Below are positions 24,315 through 33,099 of a stretch of 64,000 nt of DNA, piece after piece. The position numbers and the translations under genes were made by a program. Position 1 is the first letter of the stretch. Each line of letters starts with the position of its first letter. The DNA is from Rhodococcus sp. Z13 (lineage in GTDB: Bacteria; Actinomycetota; Actinomycetes; Mycobacteriales; Mycobacteriaceae), in the NCBI RefSeq assembly GCF_025837095.1, contig NZ_CP107551.1, positions 3,590,668 through 3,654,667 of the forward strand, read 5' to 3'. Below the pieces are notes generated by a model. It ran no database searches. It saw only the letters and a list, made by a program, of their open reading frames with translations, and was not told where the DNA came from.

Positions 24315-25127
24315 TCAGCGTGGGGTGGGCCAAGGTTCGGCGATCGCGGCGGCCACCGCCTTCGCGGTGGTACGGATGCACCGTTCCATCTCGCGGGCCC
24401 CGTTCTCCTCGGTGGCCTGCTCGACGTCCCGGCCCCACACGCCCGAGCGACTGACCTGGTCGGTGCGGTAGTCCCAGAAGGTGTCGCGGTCCTCGAGCGA
24501 CTCGGCCCGGTCCATGTGCACGACCTCCGGGTCGATGTGCAGCATGAGCGAGGTCTCGAAGTAGTTGGCGTGCATCAATCCTCGTCCGTAGGTGACGCGG
24601 CCGTCGACCTCCGGGCCCGGATAGCAGGTGACGTAGAAGATGCAGCGCACCCGCACGTCGTCGTACTTGACGCGGAGCTTGTCGGCGACGACCTCCATCG
24701 GACCCGCGTTCCAGGTGTGGGCGTTGACGAAGACGAACTGCCGCACCCCGAGTGCGTAGAGGGAGTCGGTGATGTCCTCGAGCATCGCGATCATCGTCTC
24801 GGGACGCAGCGTGAGGGTGCCGGGCAGGGTGCCGTGGGAGCCGGAGACCCCGTAGACCAGCGGCGGCACGACCGGGACACCGGTCAGCGCGGAGACCCCG
24901 AGGCAGACGTGGTGGGCGATCTCCCCGTCGACACACAGTCCCAGATGCGGTCCGTGCTGCTCGGTCGCGCCGAGGGGGATCAGCACGGAATCGACGTTCT
25001 CGAGCATGCTTTCGCACTCGCGTGCGGTGAGGCGCTCCCACTGGATCGGCTCCCCCGTGCCGCCGAGTTCGGCCGCGAGTTCGGCGGAGACGACCGGCGA
25101 GTAGAGGCGTTCGAATCGTGGGCTCAC
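24315..25127 (-). CDS. Creatininase family amidohydrolase
   Basis: This 270-residue protein belongs to the creatininase/MftE family of metal-dependent cyclic-amide or amide hydrolases. LPLGATEQHGPH-type sequence (IPLGATEQHGPHLGL, Glu56 and His58) and VDGEIAH (Asp68, His72) supply the two-metal site; VNAHTWN and later residues complete it. The GTG start overlaps the upstream stop (GTGA), so translation is coupled to the amidohydrolase. Members open rings such as creatinine or formylaminopyrimidine, so here it probably opens or cleaves an amide in the island substrate. Confidence 0.85.
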   Translation of the reverse strand: MSPRFERLYSPVVSAELAAELGGTGEPIQWERLTARECESMLENVDSVLIPLGATEQHGPHLGLCVDGEIAHHVCLGVSALTGVPVVPPLVYGVSGSHGTLPGTLTLRPETMIAMLEDITDSLYALGVRQFVFVNAHTWNAGPMEVVADKLRVKYDDVRVRCIFYVTCYPGPEVDGRVTYGRGLMHANYFETSLMLHIDPEVVHMDRAESLEDRDTFWDYRTDQVSRSGVWGRDVEQATEENGAREMERCIRTTAKAVAAAIAEPWPTPR

Positions 25128-25894
25128 ACCGTCACCTCGAGCTTCAGCAGGCGGGCCATGTTGAGTCCCTCGACCTTCGCGCGATCCGCGTCGTCGGGGA
25201 TCGCCTTGCGGATCTTGAGTCGTTCGATGTCGAAGTCGCTGCCGGGCCATTCGGTGCCCATGAGGATCTTGTCGGGGCCGAGGCGGTTGTAGGCGCGCTT
25301 GACGTCGGAGAGCAGGGTCGCGGAGGTCTCGAGGTAGATGTTCTCGGTGCGCTCGGCCACGGTGATGGCGTCGGGCACGTTCCACACCGCCCCCATGTGG
25401 GCGATGATGGTCGGCACCTCGGGGTAGTACCTGGCGACCTCCTCGATCGCGAACGGCGAGCAGAACGCGTCGTCGAGGGAGTTGAACAGCACGATGAGGC
25501 CGCGCTCGCGGCACACCTCGAAGATGGGGTCCAGCAGGCCGTGGTCGGAGGCGATGTAGCCGTGCAGGGAGGGGTGCAGCTTCAGCCCGGGCAGGCCGGC
25601 GTCGGCGATCCGGTGGATCTCGCGCTCGGCATCGTCGTCCTGCGGCATGACCTGCCCGAATCCGAAGAACCGGTCGGGATGGGCCGCGACGAGGTCGATG
25701 AGGAAGTCGTTCTCGATGCGCTGAGCGAGCGAGCAGACCATCGCCATGTCCACGCCGGCGGCGTCCATGCTGTCGAGGATGCGCTGCGGGTCGAACGGGG
25801 TGTAGGGCGGCGGGGCCTCACCGCGCCGCACGCCGGTCAGATAGTCCGACCGGCCACGAACGTCCTGCGTGGTGTTGTAGGCGTCGATGATCAT
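25124..25894 (-). CDS. ACMSD-like amidohydrolase with altered metal site
   Basis: This is a 256-residue TIM-barrel protein of the amidohydrolase-2 group (decarboxylases and hydrolases such as ACMSD). GLKLHPSLHGY, IIAHMGAVWN and LMGTEWPGSDF follow the family order. The N-terminus starts MIIDAYNTTQ, where most members have the metal-binding HxH, and the terminal metal aspartate of the usual GTDWP is glutamate, so the metal site is reduced or altered. The ATG at 25894 follows a GGGGA sequence. It is the first gene of the operator D operon. A C-C or C-N bond-cleaving role on a ring-opened intermediate is possible. Confidence 0.8.
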   Translation of the reverse strand: MIIDAYNTTQDVRGRSDYLTGVRRGEAPPPYTPFDPQRILDSMDAAGVDMAMVCSLAQRIENDFLIDLVAAHPDRFFGFGQVMPQDDDAEREIHRIADAGLPGLKLHPSLHGYIASDHGLLDPIFEVCRERGLIVLFNSLDDAFCSPFAIEEVARYYPEVPTIIAHMGAVWNVPDAITVAERTENIYLETSATLLSDVKRAYNRLGPDKILMGTEWPGSDFDIERLKIRKAIPDDADRAKVEGLNMARLLKLEVTV

Positions 25895-25975
25895 TCGGGG
25901 ATTCCCCTTCGTCGGGTGGATGCACGCCTGCAAGGCAATCCGGCTCGCCCGAGGCACGAGTACGAAGCTAACAGA

Positions 25976-25987
25976 ATTGGATCCAAT
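25976..25987. promoter_or_regulatory. GntR operator (site D) in a divergent promoter
   Basis: ATTGGATCCAAT is perfect and extends to a 14-bp palindrome (AATTGGATCCAATT). It lies 82 bases from the minus-strand amidohydrolase start and 61 bases from the plus-strand deaminase-like start, so one site can control both directions. Confidence 0.8.
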
Positions 25988-26047
25988 TATTGCCATACAG
26001 AATCCATTCTTAACGCCGATGTAACGCGTCGCTGCGAACCTGACGGA

Positions 26048-26602
26048 ATGACAAGCATTTCCGGATCCGTACCCGACACCCCACCCCCGCCCGGCCTCGC
26101 CCTCGAGGACACCGACCTGTGGGACGCGGCCGTCTCCCTCCTGCGGCGCACCTACCGCTCGGGCCGGCACGAGGTCGCCGCGGCCGTGCGGACCCGCTCG
26201 AGCGGCATCCACGTGGGCGTCCACATGGCGGGGTCGGCCGGCCGCACGTCGATCTGCGCGGAGGGCATGGCGCTGGGGGCGGTGCTCGCCGCCACTCCCC
26301 CGGAGCTGTCGCTCGCCGACGAGATCGACACCGTCCTCGCCGTCCTGCACCGGCCGGGAATCGGGATGCGCATCGTCTCGGCCTGCGGGGTGTGCCGCGA
26401 GCTGCTGTTCGACTACTGCCCCGAGGCGTGGAACTACGTCCACCGGTTCCCCGACGATGCGCCGCCTCCGGGAACGCCGGAGGCCGTGTACCTGCCGGAG
26501 ACCGGACGCGGAATCCGCGAGGTTCCCGCACTCGCCCCCGGATCGGCAGAGCGTCTGCGGGTGCGGGAACTGATGCCCGCCAAGAACGTTCGGTCCTGGT
26601 GA
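26048..26602 (+). CDS. Cytidine deaminase-like zinc protein
   Basis: This 184-residue protein has the zinc-deaminase fingerprint CAEG (Cys70, Glu72) and CGVC (Cys113, Cys116), with a preceding ICAEGMALGAVLA helix as in cytidine and blasticidin-S deaminases. The usual proline before the first CxxC cysteine is replaced by alanine (SACGVC). The region after residue 125 is longer than in cytidine deaminase and may shape a different pocket. The role is probably hydrolytic deamination of an amidine-like or heteroaromatic amine in the island substrate. It shares operator D and ends four bases before the convergent GMC gene. Confidence 0.75.
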   Translation: MTSISGSVPDTPPPPGLALEDTDLWDAAVSLLRRTYRSGRHEVAAAVRTRSSGIHVGVHMAGSAGRTSICAEGMALGAVLAATPPELSLADEIDTVLAVLHRPGIGMRIVSACGVCRELLFDYCPEAWNYVHRFPDDAPPPGTPEAVYLPETGRGIREVPALAPGSAERLRVRELMPAKNVRSW

Positions 26603-26606
26603 CGTC

Positions 26607-27965
26607 TCAGCGCAGCCCGGCCGCGAGTGCGGTCGCGCTGCGCCAGGCCAGGGCCTCGACGGTCTGCACGGGGCCGCGGCCCCCGCAGGTGGGGAAGGTC
26701 GCCGTGCCGGTGACCACCAGGCCCGGCACCCCGTGGACCCGTCCGTAACCGTCGACCACCGAGGTCTGCGGGTCGGTTCCCATTCTCGCCCCGCCGTAGA
26801 GGTGCGTGCCGAGGGGGTGCGCGGCGAACTCCTCGGCTGCGGTGATGGCGGCCCCGGCCGCGACGAGCCAGTCGCGCATCACGCCCTGCAGACGGCGGGC
26901 GCGGCGGTGGTCGTCGTCGTGCAGCGCGAAGGTGAGCCGTGCGACCGGCCGGCCCAGCACGTCGACCGCCACCGGATCGAGGTCGATCGCGTTGTCCCGG
27001 TGGGGCAGCTGCTCGGGCTGGGCCCACACCGCACCCCACTCGGGGTCCGGCGACGGAGCGGGGCCGGTCATCGCCGCCTGCAGGATCGAGCCTCCGACGA
27101 ATCCCTCGCGGGTGCAGTCGATCCCGTCGGCGTCGTACTCGGCGACCGCCGTGGCCGTCGCGGGCCCCGCCGATCCCCGGTCGAGATTCACCCCAGGGAA
27201 GTGCCCGCGCACGCGAAGGAAGTTGTGCGACATGAAGTACCGCCCGACGGCCGGGCCGCCGAGCCCTGAGAGCAACAGCAGGCGCACGTTCGCGAGCACC
27301 GACCCGGCGAGCACCACGGCCCGGGCGGTAACCGTACGGATCCGCCCCTCGTGGTGGACGCGGACACCGGCGACACCCGACCGGTCGGTGAGCACCTCCA
27401 GGACGGTGGTGCCGGGCATCGTGGTCACCCGCCCGGTGGCCACCGCCTGCCCGAGGAGGACTCCGGTGTCGCGGGACGCCGCGGCCGGAGCCGCGAAGGG
27501 CTGCAGGCCGAGGGTCCGGGCAGCCGCCGCCATACGGCGGGTCCACTCCGTCGGCGGCCGCGGTCCGACCCGCAGGAGGTGTTCGACCCGCTCGTACCAC
27601 TCGTGCAGGTCGGCGGGGTCGAGCGGCCAGTCGCGAACGTCCGTGCCGGGCGGCAGGACACCGGCGCCGTGACGCACCTCGACCCGTGTGCGCATCCGCA
27701 GCGTCCACGGGTCCAGGCGGTAGCTCTGCGGCGCAGCGAGGAGTTTCGATCCCCCGATCCCGTCGCGGCCGGCCTGCGGGCCCGGCGCGCGCACCGCCTC
27801 CTCGTACACCGTCGAGCGCACCGTCGGCGTGGCCGCCGCGAGCGGCGCCCGGGACTCGCTCCCGGACGTCCCGGCGTCGATCGCGGTGACGGCGTGCCCG
27901 GCACGGGCCAGCGCCCACGTCGCGATCGTCCCGGCCGGCCCGAGGCCCACCACGACGACGCTCAC
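26607..27965 (-). CDS. GMC family FAD-dependent oxidoreductase
   Basis: This is a 452-residue flavoprotein. VVGLGPAGTIATWALA at the N-terminus is the FAD nucleotide-binding motif, followed by DGIGGSKLL. The C-terminal catalytic block has HPLGTHLYGGARMG and GTATFPTCGGRGPV, as in GMC alcohol/sugar dehydrogenases of the gluconate 2-dehydrogenase large-subunit type. Dedicated small or cytochrome subunits are not encoded nearby. The GTG start overlaps the upstream stop (GTGTGA). It is the last gene of the Rieske operon and probably oxidises an alcohol intermediate to a carbonyl. Confidence 0.8.
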   Translation of the reverse strand: MSVVVVGLGPAGTIATWALARAGHAVTAIDAGTSGSESRAPLAAATPTVRSTVYEEAVRAPGPQAGRDGIGGSKLLAAPQSYRLDPWTLRMRTRVEVRHGAGVLPPGTDVRDWPLDPADLHEWYERVEHLLRVGPRPPTEWTRRMAAAARTLGLQPFAAPAAASRDTGVLLGQAVATGRVTTMPGTTVLEVLTDRSGVAGVRVHHEGRIRTVTARAVVLAGSVLANVRLLLLSGLGGPAVGRYFMSHNFLRVRGHFPGVNLDRGSAGPATATAVAEYDADGIDCTREGFVGGSILQAAMTGPAPSPDPEWGAVWAQPEQLPHRDNAIDLDPVAVDVLGRPVARLTFALHDDDHRRARRLQGVMRDWLVAAGAAITAAEEFAAHPLGTHLYGGARMGTDPQTSVVDGYGRVHGVPGLVVTGTATFPTCGGRGPVQTVEALAWRSATALAAGLR

Positions 27966-29494
27966 ACCACCGGGCCGGTCACGATCTCCGCCGCCCCGTC
28001 CGCGCGGGGGTCGGATGCGGTGGACAGGTTCCCGCCGGCGAGGCGGGAGACCTGGACGTGGCCCGCCTCGTCCCAGCGCGCACCCCGTGCCGTGCTGCGC
28101 AGCCCGGCGCGTGCCGCGACCTCCGCGAGATCGTCGGCGACACCGTCGTGTTCGACGACGAGGGTGGGCTCGTCCGCGCCGATGTCGCGGGCACCGAACA
28201 CCCACCGTTGCCGGCCGAGCACCTCGGCGGCATCGGCGCCGGGGTCGGTGAGGTCGCCGGCGACCTGCGACAGGATCCACGGCTGCGCCCGTCCGCCCTG
28301 GCAGCCGAGGGCCAGCACCAGGTCGTCGCCGACCGCGACGGCAGGGCTGAGGGTGTGCGGCGGCCGGGCTCCGGGGCGCAGGAAGGCGGGATGGCCGGGG
28401 TCGAGGGAGAACGCCGATCCGCGGCTGTGCAGCACGATCCCGGTCTCGGATTCGAGCAGGCCCGCGCCGAAACTCTGGTACACGCTCTGGATGAGCGTCA
28501 CGGCACGGCCCTCGTCGTCGACTGCGGTGACGGCGACGGTGTCACCCTGCGGGCGGGGGACACCGGGCCCGGTGAGCGCCGCGAAGACGTCCGTGCCCTC
28601 CGCGGCCGCGAAGAACCGGTCGAGGTCGACCTCGGCCACCCGCGGGTCGGCGAGCAGCGCGTCGCGGGCCTGCGCGACGCGGATGGACCGGTCGAGCAGG
28701 TCGGCGGCGGGCCGGTGGGCGTCGTCGCCGAGGACGGCGAGCAGCGCCGAGGCCTGGCTCGGGGCGGGCGCGGCGAACCACGTCACCCCGGAGATCGTGC
28801 GGGAGACCGGGGTGGTCGTCTCGGCCCGGTGGGCGGCGAGATCGTCGGCGGTGATCGGGCTGCCGAGTTTCTGCAGTCCGGCGGTGAGGGTGGCGGCGAG
28901 TTCGCCGGTGTAGAGGGCGGACGGATCGTCGGCCAGGGTCCGCAGGGTGCGGGCCAGGACGGGTTGCCGCCACAGGGCGCCCTCGGCGAGGGGCTGTCCG
29001 TCCTCGTCGAAGAAGGCCGCTCGCGAACCCGGATCGGTGCGCAGCAGTTCGGCGTTGGCGAGCAACGCGCGCCGCATGCCCGCGGACACGGCGGTGCCCT
29101 CCTCGGCGACCCGGGCCGCCTCGGTCAGCGCCGAGGACAGGGGCAGGGCCGCGCCGAGACCTTCGAGGGTCCGCCAGCCCGCCACCACACCGGGCACGGT
29201 CACCGCGAGCGGTCCGCGGCCGGGCATGCGGTCGTGGGCGGCGCGGATCGCGGCCACGTCGATTCCGGTGGCCGCGGCCCCCACCGAGACGACGGTGTGC
29301 ACGGAACCATCCGGCTCGCGCACCACGGCGATGAGGTCGCCGCCGAGGGCGCACTGGTGCGGGTAGACGACCGTGAGGACGGCGGCGGCGGCGAGGGCCG
29401 CGTCGAGGGCGTTGCCACCCGACTGCACGGCCTGCCGGGCCGCCGCGGTCGCCTCGTGGTGCGGTGCCGCGACCGCGACGCGCCGCGTGCTCAT
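27962..29494 (-). CDS. Gamma-glutamyltransferase family protein
   Basis: This 510-residue Ntn hydrolase should self-cleave before Thr319 in GDTVAVTAVD, with an N-terminal half containing NALDAALAAA and GGDLIAVV and a small subunit containing HTLSPAVAV. No signal peptide is visible, so it would act in the cytosol, unlike classical periplasmic enzymes. The gene overlaps the cyclase gene (ATGA). In this operon the glutamine synthetase-like ligase could attach glutamate to an amine and this protein could remove it again, giving a gamma-glutamyl protected route. Confidence 0.85.
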   Translation of the reverse strand: MSTRRVAVAAPHHEATAAARQAVQSGGNALDAALAAAAVLTVVYPHQCALGGDLIAVVREPDGSVHTVVSVGAAATGIDVAAIRAAHDRMPGRGPLAVTVPGVVAGWRTLEGLGAALPLSSALTEAARVAEEGTAVSAGMRRALLANAELLRTDPGSRAAFFDEDGQPLAEGALWRQPVLARTLRTLADDPSALYTGELAATLTAGLQKLGSPITADDLAAHRAETTTPVSRTISGVTWFAAPAPSQASALLAVLGDDAHRPAADLLDRSIRVAQARDALLADPRVAEVDLDRFFAAAEGTDVFAALTGPGVPRPQGDTVAVTAVDDEGRAVTLIQSVYQSFGAGLLESETGIVLHSRGSAFSLDPGHPAFLRPGARPPHTLSPAVAVGDDLVLALGCQGGRAQPWILSQVAGDLTDPGADAAEVLGRQRWVFGARDIGADEPTLVVEHDGVADDLAEVAARAGLRSTARGARWDEAGHVQVSRLAGGNLSTASDPRADGAAEIVTGPVV

Positions 29495-30126
29495 CGCCGG
29501 ATGAGGATGGTCCGGGCCGGCGCCGCCTCGCTGCCCTGCAGCTTCAGTGGCAGGCACACCATCTCGTACGGACCGGCCTCGACGGCGGCGAGATCGAGCC
29601 CCTCGAGGATGATGACGCCGTTGGGCAGCAGCTCGTGGTGGGTGTCCCACTCGACGGTGTTCTCGGGGGATTCCAGGGTCAGGTAGTCGATCGCGATGAT
29701 CTTCACGCCGCGTTCGCGGAGCAGCGCCGCACCGTCCGGTGCGAGACCGACCCACTGCGAAGGCTTCTCGTCGGCACGCAGCGCGCCGGACTCGGACGAG
29801 TTGACGGTCTTGAGGATGACGCGGGTGGCGTCGCCGATCCCGGCCGCCTCGAGTTCGGCGGCACCGATCTGTCCCGTCACGCCGGTCAGGTCCAGCACGA
29901 CGGCGGGGCCGACGAGCACGTCCATGTCGATCCGGTCGACGGGCAGTTCGCCGTCCTTGAAGTGCAGCGGGGCGTCGACGTGGGTGCCGGTGTGCGAACC
30001 GATCAGCCAGCGGGTGACATTCGAGGCGTCGCCGGCGGCGATGGACTCGACGGTGGTGATCTCGGGCTTGCGTCCCCAGTGCAGCATCTGCGGGTGGATG
30101 GGGAGGGAGATGTCGAAGATTTGCAC
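29491..30126 (-). CDS. Cyclase family metal-dependent hydrolase (kynurenine formamidase-like)
   Basis: This 211-residue protein carries HTGTHVDAPLHF (His45, His49, Asp51), the metal-binding motif of the cyclase/kynurenine formamidase family, and the second conserved block IDYLTLESP. Members hydrolyse formamides, isatin or other cyclic amides. The GTG start at 30126 fits the family N-terminus (IFDISLPIHP); its AAAGAGA site is weak. It overlaps the gamma-glutamyltransferase gene and follows the ligase gene after 83 bases. Confidence 0.85.
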   Translation of the reverse strand: MQIFDISLPIHPQMLHWGRKPEITTVESIAAGDASNVTRWLIGSHTGTHVDAPLHFKDGELPVDRIDMDVLVGPAVVLDLTGVTGQIGAAELEAAGIGDATRVILKTVNSSESGALRADEKPSQWVGLAPDGAALLRERGVKIIAIDYLTLESPENTVEWDTHHELLPNGVIILEGLDLAAVEAGPYEMVCLPLKLQGSEAAPARTILIRR

Positions 30127-30209
30127 GGTGTCTCTTTCTGTCGGGTCCCCCGCGGGACCGAGCGTAGCGGGCGCATCGGGTCGACTGCGCCGGCGGTGAG
30201 GGGTGCGGC

Positions 30210-31730
30210 TCAGAGCAGGCCGAAGTATTCGCGTTGTTCCCAGTCCGAGACGTGCGCGAGATAGCGTGCGAACTCGGAGCGTTTGAGCGCGAGATACCAA
30301 CCGACGAAGTCGGATCCGAAGGCGGCGGTGAGCTGTTCGTCGGCCTCGAGGGCGTCGAGTGCCTCCCCCAGCGAACGCGGCAGGCGCGGTGCGCCCGGTT
30401 CGTAGGGGTTCTCGGTGGGCATGCCCGGGTCGAGTTCGCGGACGATGCCGTCGAGGCCGCTCGCCACCTGCGCCCCGATGTAGAGATAGGGGTTGGCGGC
30501 GGGCTCGCCCGATCGATTCTCGAGCCGGGTGTTCGGGTCGCCGGGGGAACCGACCACGCGGACCATCGCGCCCTTGTTGTCGATGCCCCACACCACCGCG
30601 TCGGGGGCGAGGGAGAACGGCATGTACCGCTTGTAGCCGTTGACGGTCGGGGTGGCGAAAGCGGTGGCGGCCGGTGCGTGGGTGAGCAGTCCGGCGAGAT
30701 AGTGCATGCCCTCGGCCGAGAGCGTTCCGGAGCCCTCGGAGGTGAAGACCGGTGCGCCCGTGGAGATCTGCCGCAGCGACTGGTGCAGGTGCCATCCGGT
30801 GGAGGCGGTCTGCGTGCCGGCGGGCCGCGACATGAAGGTGGCGTGGTAGCCGTGGCGGCGGCAGATCTGCCGGATCGCGGCGCGGGCGAGGACGACGTTG
30901 TCGGCGGTCTGCAGGGCGGAGCCCGGTGCGAGCGTGATCTCGAGCTGGCTCGGGCCGAATTCGAGTTCGATCGAGCGCAGCGGCAGGTCCGCCCGGGTCA
31001 GACCGTCGTGCAGCGCCTGCACGAGATGGTCGAGCGAGTCGAGCCCCTCCTCGTGCAGCAGTTGCGAGCCGGTGCTCACCGGGGTGACGGTGGCCGCCCG
31101 GCCGGGTGCACCGGGGGTGCCGATGCGGTCGGCGGTGAGCTCGTCCTCGGTGGCGCGGAAGACGTGGAATTCGAGTTCCGCGCCGGTGACCATCTCCAGG
31201 TCGTGCTCGGCCAGGCGGGCGAGCTGGTGGCGCAGCACGGTGCGCGGGCACAGCGGCACCGGCCGGCCGTCGGGAAAGTGCACCTGGCACAGCAGCCATC
31301 CGGTGCGGGCCGCCCAGGGCAGGACCCGGAAGGTCGTCGGGTCGGGCACGAGCACGATGTCGCCCGCGCCGGAGAAGCCGGCGACCCCGACGCCGGTGTC
31401 GGAGGAGAACACCGAGAAGGCCGAACGTCCCGAGGTGTCCTTGAGCAGCAGGGACGACGGTGCCGTCACCCCGGCGCGCATGGCGCCGGGGACGGCGTCG
31501 CGGGTCATGGTCTTGCCGCGCAGCACCCCGTGCTGGTCGACGAACGAGAAGCGCACCATCTCGATGCCGAGTTCGTCGATGACACGGCGCATCTGCGCGG
31601 CGGCGGCGTAGTGTTCCTCGGTCCACAGCCCGTGGGTGTCGACGAATCCGCCGCGTTCGGACGCGAGCAGCGGGCGGGCGCTCGACCCGTCACCGCCCTC
31701 GGAGATCGGGCGCTCGTCGATGCTACGCAT
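30210..31730 (-). CDS. Glutamine synthetase-like gamma-glutamyl-amine ligase
   Basis: This 506-residue protein has the glutamine synthetase catalytic fold: ELEFHVF and SIELEFGPSQLEI carry metal glutamates, GWHLHQSL is the ATP/metal histidine region, and NGYKRYMP and RLENRSGEPAANPYLYIGA provide substrate arginines. The Tyr-adenylylation loop of GlnA is absent. Such divergent members (PuuA, IpuC and TdnQ types) join glutamate to an amine other than ammonia. The N-terminus is about 40 residues longer than usual. It overlaps the Rieske gene by eight bases; that pairing recalls aniline degradation, in which a gamma-glutamylanilide is the substrate of a Rieske dioxygenase. Confidence 0.85.
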   Translation of the reverse strand: MRSIDERPISEGGDGSSARPLLASERGGFVDTHGLWTEEHYAAAAQMRRVIDELGIEMVRFSFVDQHGVLRGKTMTRDAVPGAMRAGVTAPSSLLLKDTSGRSAFSVFSSDTGVGVAGFSGAGDIVLVPDPTTFRVLPWAARTGWLLCQVHFPDGRPVPLCPRTVLRHQLARLAEHDLEMVTGAELEFHVFRATEDELTADRIGTPGAPGRAATVTPVSTGSQLLHEEGLDSLDHLVQALHDGLTRADLPLRSIELEFGPSQLEITLAPGSALQTADNVVLARAAIRQICRRHGYHATFMSRPAGTQTASTGWHLHQSLRQISTGAPVFTSEGSGTLSAEGMHYLAGLLTHAPAATAFATPTVNGYKRYMPFSLAPDAVVWGIDNKGAMVRVVGSPGDPNTRLENRSGEPAANPYLYIGAQVASGLDGIVRELDPGMPTENPYEPGAPRLPRSLGEALDALEADEQLTAAFGSDFVGWYLALKRSEFARYLAHVSDWEQREYFGLL

Positions 31731-33069
31731 CGGCCAGATCCTGTGCGTCGTCCGAGGAGGACTCCGACGCCCACGGCGAGGCGTTGCGGCGCTCGGCCTC
31801 CCGCTTGCGCCAGTGCTGCTCCCAGTCGTCTGCGGGGGCGATCGTGTCGACGGCGAGGGGTCCGCGCAGTGCCGCGGCGGTGGCGCCGTCGACGGGCAGG
31901 CCCGGGACGGTGTTGCCGGCCTCGAACGCCTCGATGGCGCGCAGCAGCATGCGGCGGTTGGCGGTGACGGCGCGGTCGGAGACACCGAGGCGTTCCTGGG
32001 TTCGGTCCTGGATCGGCCCCATCGACTCGACGGCCCACTGGTCGTGGACGTTGATGTCGAGACCCATACCGGTGTAGGTGAGGTCGCGCTGTTCGGCCGG
32101 GTCGAATCCCCAGTTGTTGGAACGGTTCCGGATGGGGCGGTAGTCCGGGAGGGTGACGCCCTCGAGGCGCTGTGCGAGCAGTGTCTCCTTGTCGGTCTCG
32201 TCCTGGAAGTCGTAGAAGATCATGTACCAGTAGTGGTTCTCGTCGTCGATGGGGACGTGCCACTGGATGAAGACCTTGTTGTTGCCGAACGGCACGACGA
32301 AGGCGTTGGGGAACACCAGGTTCGTGATGCGGACGTGCTTGATCTCCTCGGTCAGGTCCCGCAGCGCGAAGACCCGCAGGCCGTATTCGGTCTGCTCGAC
32401 CTCGATGTCGGGGCGGTAGCTCTCGCCCACGAGCTTGGAGAGCTTCTTGCCGGTCCCCTCGACCTCCTCGCTGAACTGCTGGCCGTAGACCTCGCGCGGG
32501 TCCTCGCCGACGAAGCGGTGCAGGAAGGAGACGTGGCTGGGGTCGATGCCGCCCTCGAGTCCCTGCAGCCAGTTGCACTCCCACAGGCCCTTGAACGCGA
32601 AGGTGTACTCGTCGGGGGCGGTGAAGCAGTCGTAGGCGGGGAACGGGGGCGGGTCGCCGGCCCCGAGATAGGCGAAGATGATGCCGTTGCGTTCCTCGCA
32701 GGGGTAGCTGGCGATGCGGACGCGCTCGGCGAAGCGGCTGTGCTCGGGTTCGGCGGGCTGTTCGAGACACTGGCCGTCGGCGCCGTAGAGCCAGCCGTGG
32801 TACAGGCAGCGCAGGCCGCCGTCCTCGAGGCGCCCGAAGGACAGGTCGACGCCGCGGTGGGCGCAGAAGCGGCTCACCAGGCCCCAGCCGCCGTCGGGCC
32901 GCTTGAACAGCACGAGGTCCTCGCCCATGAGCCGGACGGCCTTGACGGGACGGTCCTCGGGCATCTCCGAGACCAGGGCCGCGGGTTGCCAGTAGGCGCG
33001 CATCATCTTGCCCAGCGGGGTTCCCGGTCCGGTGCGGGTGAGCCGTTCGTTGTCTTCCTGCTTCAGCAT
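31723..33069 (-). CDS. Rieske non-heme iron oxygenase, phthalate 4,5-dioxygenase type
   Basis: This 448-residue oxygenase subunit has the Rieske cluster ligands Cys69-His71 (CAHRGV) and Cys88-His91 (CLYHGW) and the mononuclear iron ligands His179 and His184 in DPSHVSFLH. Length and the YWQPAAL start fit the phthalate 4,5-dioxygenase group, which are alpha-only oxygenases that hydroxylate or O/N-dealkylate aromatic compounds with a flavin-[2Fe-2S] reductase. I chose ATG 33069, which has GAGGTG 6 bases upstream, over a GTG at 33078. It is the first gene of a five-gene operon under operator E; the reductase is at 33634. Confidence 0.92.
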   Translation of the reverse strand: MLKQEDNERLTRTGPGTPLGKMMRAYWQPAALVSEMPEDRPVKAVRLMGEDLVLFKRPDGGWGLVSRFCAHRGVDLSFGRLEDGGLRCLYHGWLYGADGQCLEQPAEPEHSRFAERVRIASYPCEERNGIIFAYLGAGDPPPFPAYDCFTAPDEYTFAFKGLWECNWLQGLEGGIDPSHVSFLHRFVGEDPREVYGQQFSEEVEGTGKKLSKLVGESYRPDIEVEQTEYGLRVFALRDLTEEIKHVRITNLVFPNAFVVPFGNNKVFIQWHVPIDDENHYWYMIFYDFQDETDKETLLAQRLEGVTLPDYRPIRNRSNNWGFDPAEQRDLTYTGMGLDINVHDQWAVESMGPIQDRTQERLGVSDRAVTANRRMLLRAIEAFEAGNTVPGLPVDGATAAALRGPLAVDTIAPADDWEQHWRKREAERRNASPWASESSSDDAQDLADA

Positions 33070-33099
33070 GCTCGACACCTCGTATCCTATTACTATTGG

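Noticed and set aside
22838-25127. A creatinine degradation pathway (creatininase plus sarcosine oxidase-like domain)
   Set aside because: No creatinase gene is present, and the flavoprotein domain is fused to a PLP enzyme; the creatininase family is broad.
20320-30126. A kynurenine pathway, because formamidase-like, kynureninase-fold and ACMSD-like genes all occur
   Set aside because: The PLP domain has the desulfurase/epimerase type motif TTGRKF and no kynureninase features, no dioxygenase for tryptophan or 3-hydroxyanthranilate is present, and the ACMSD-like protein lacks the metal motif.
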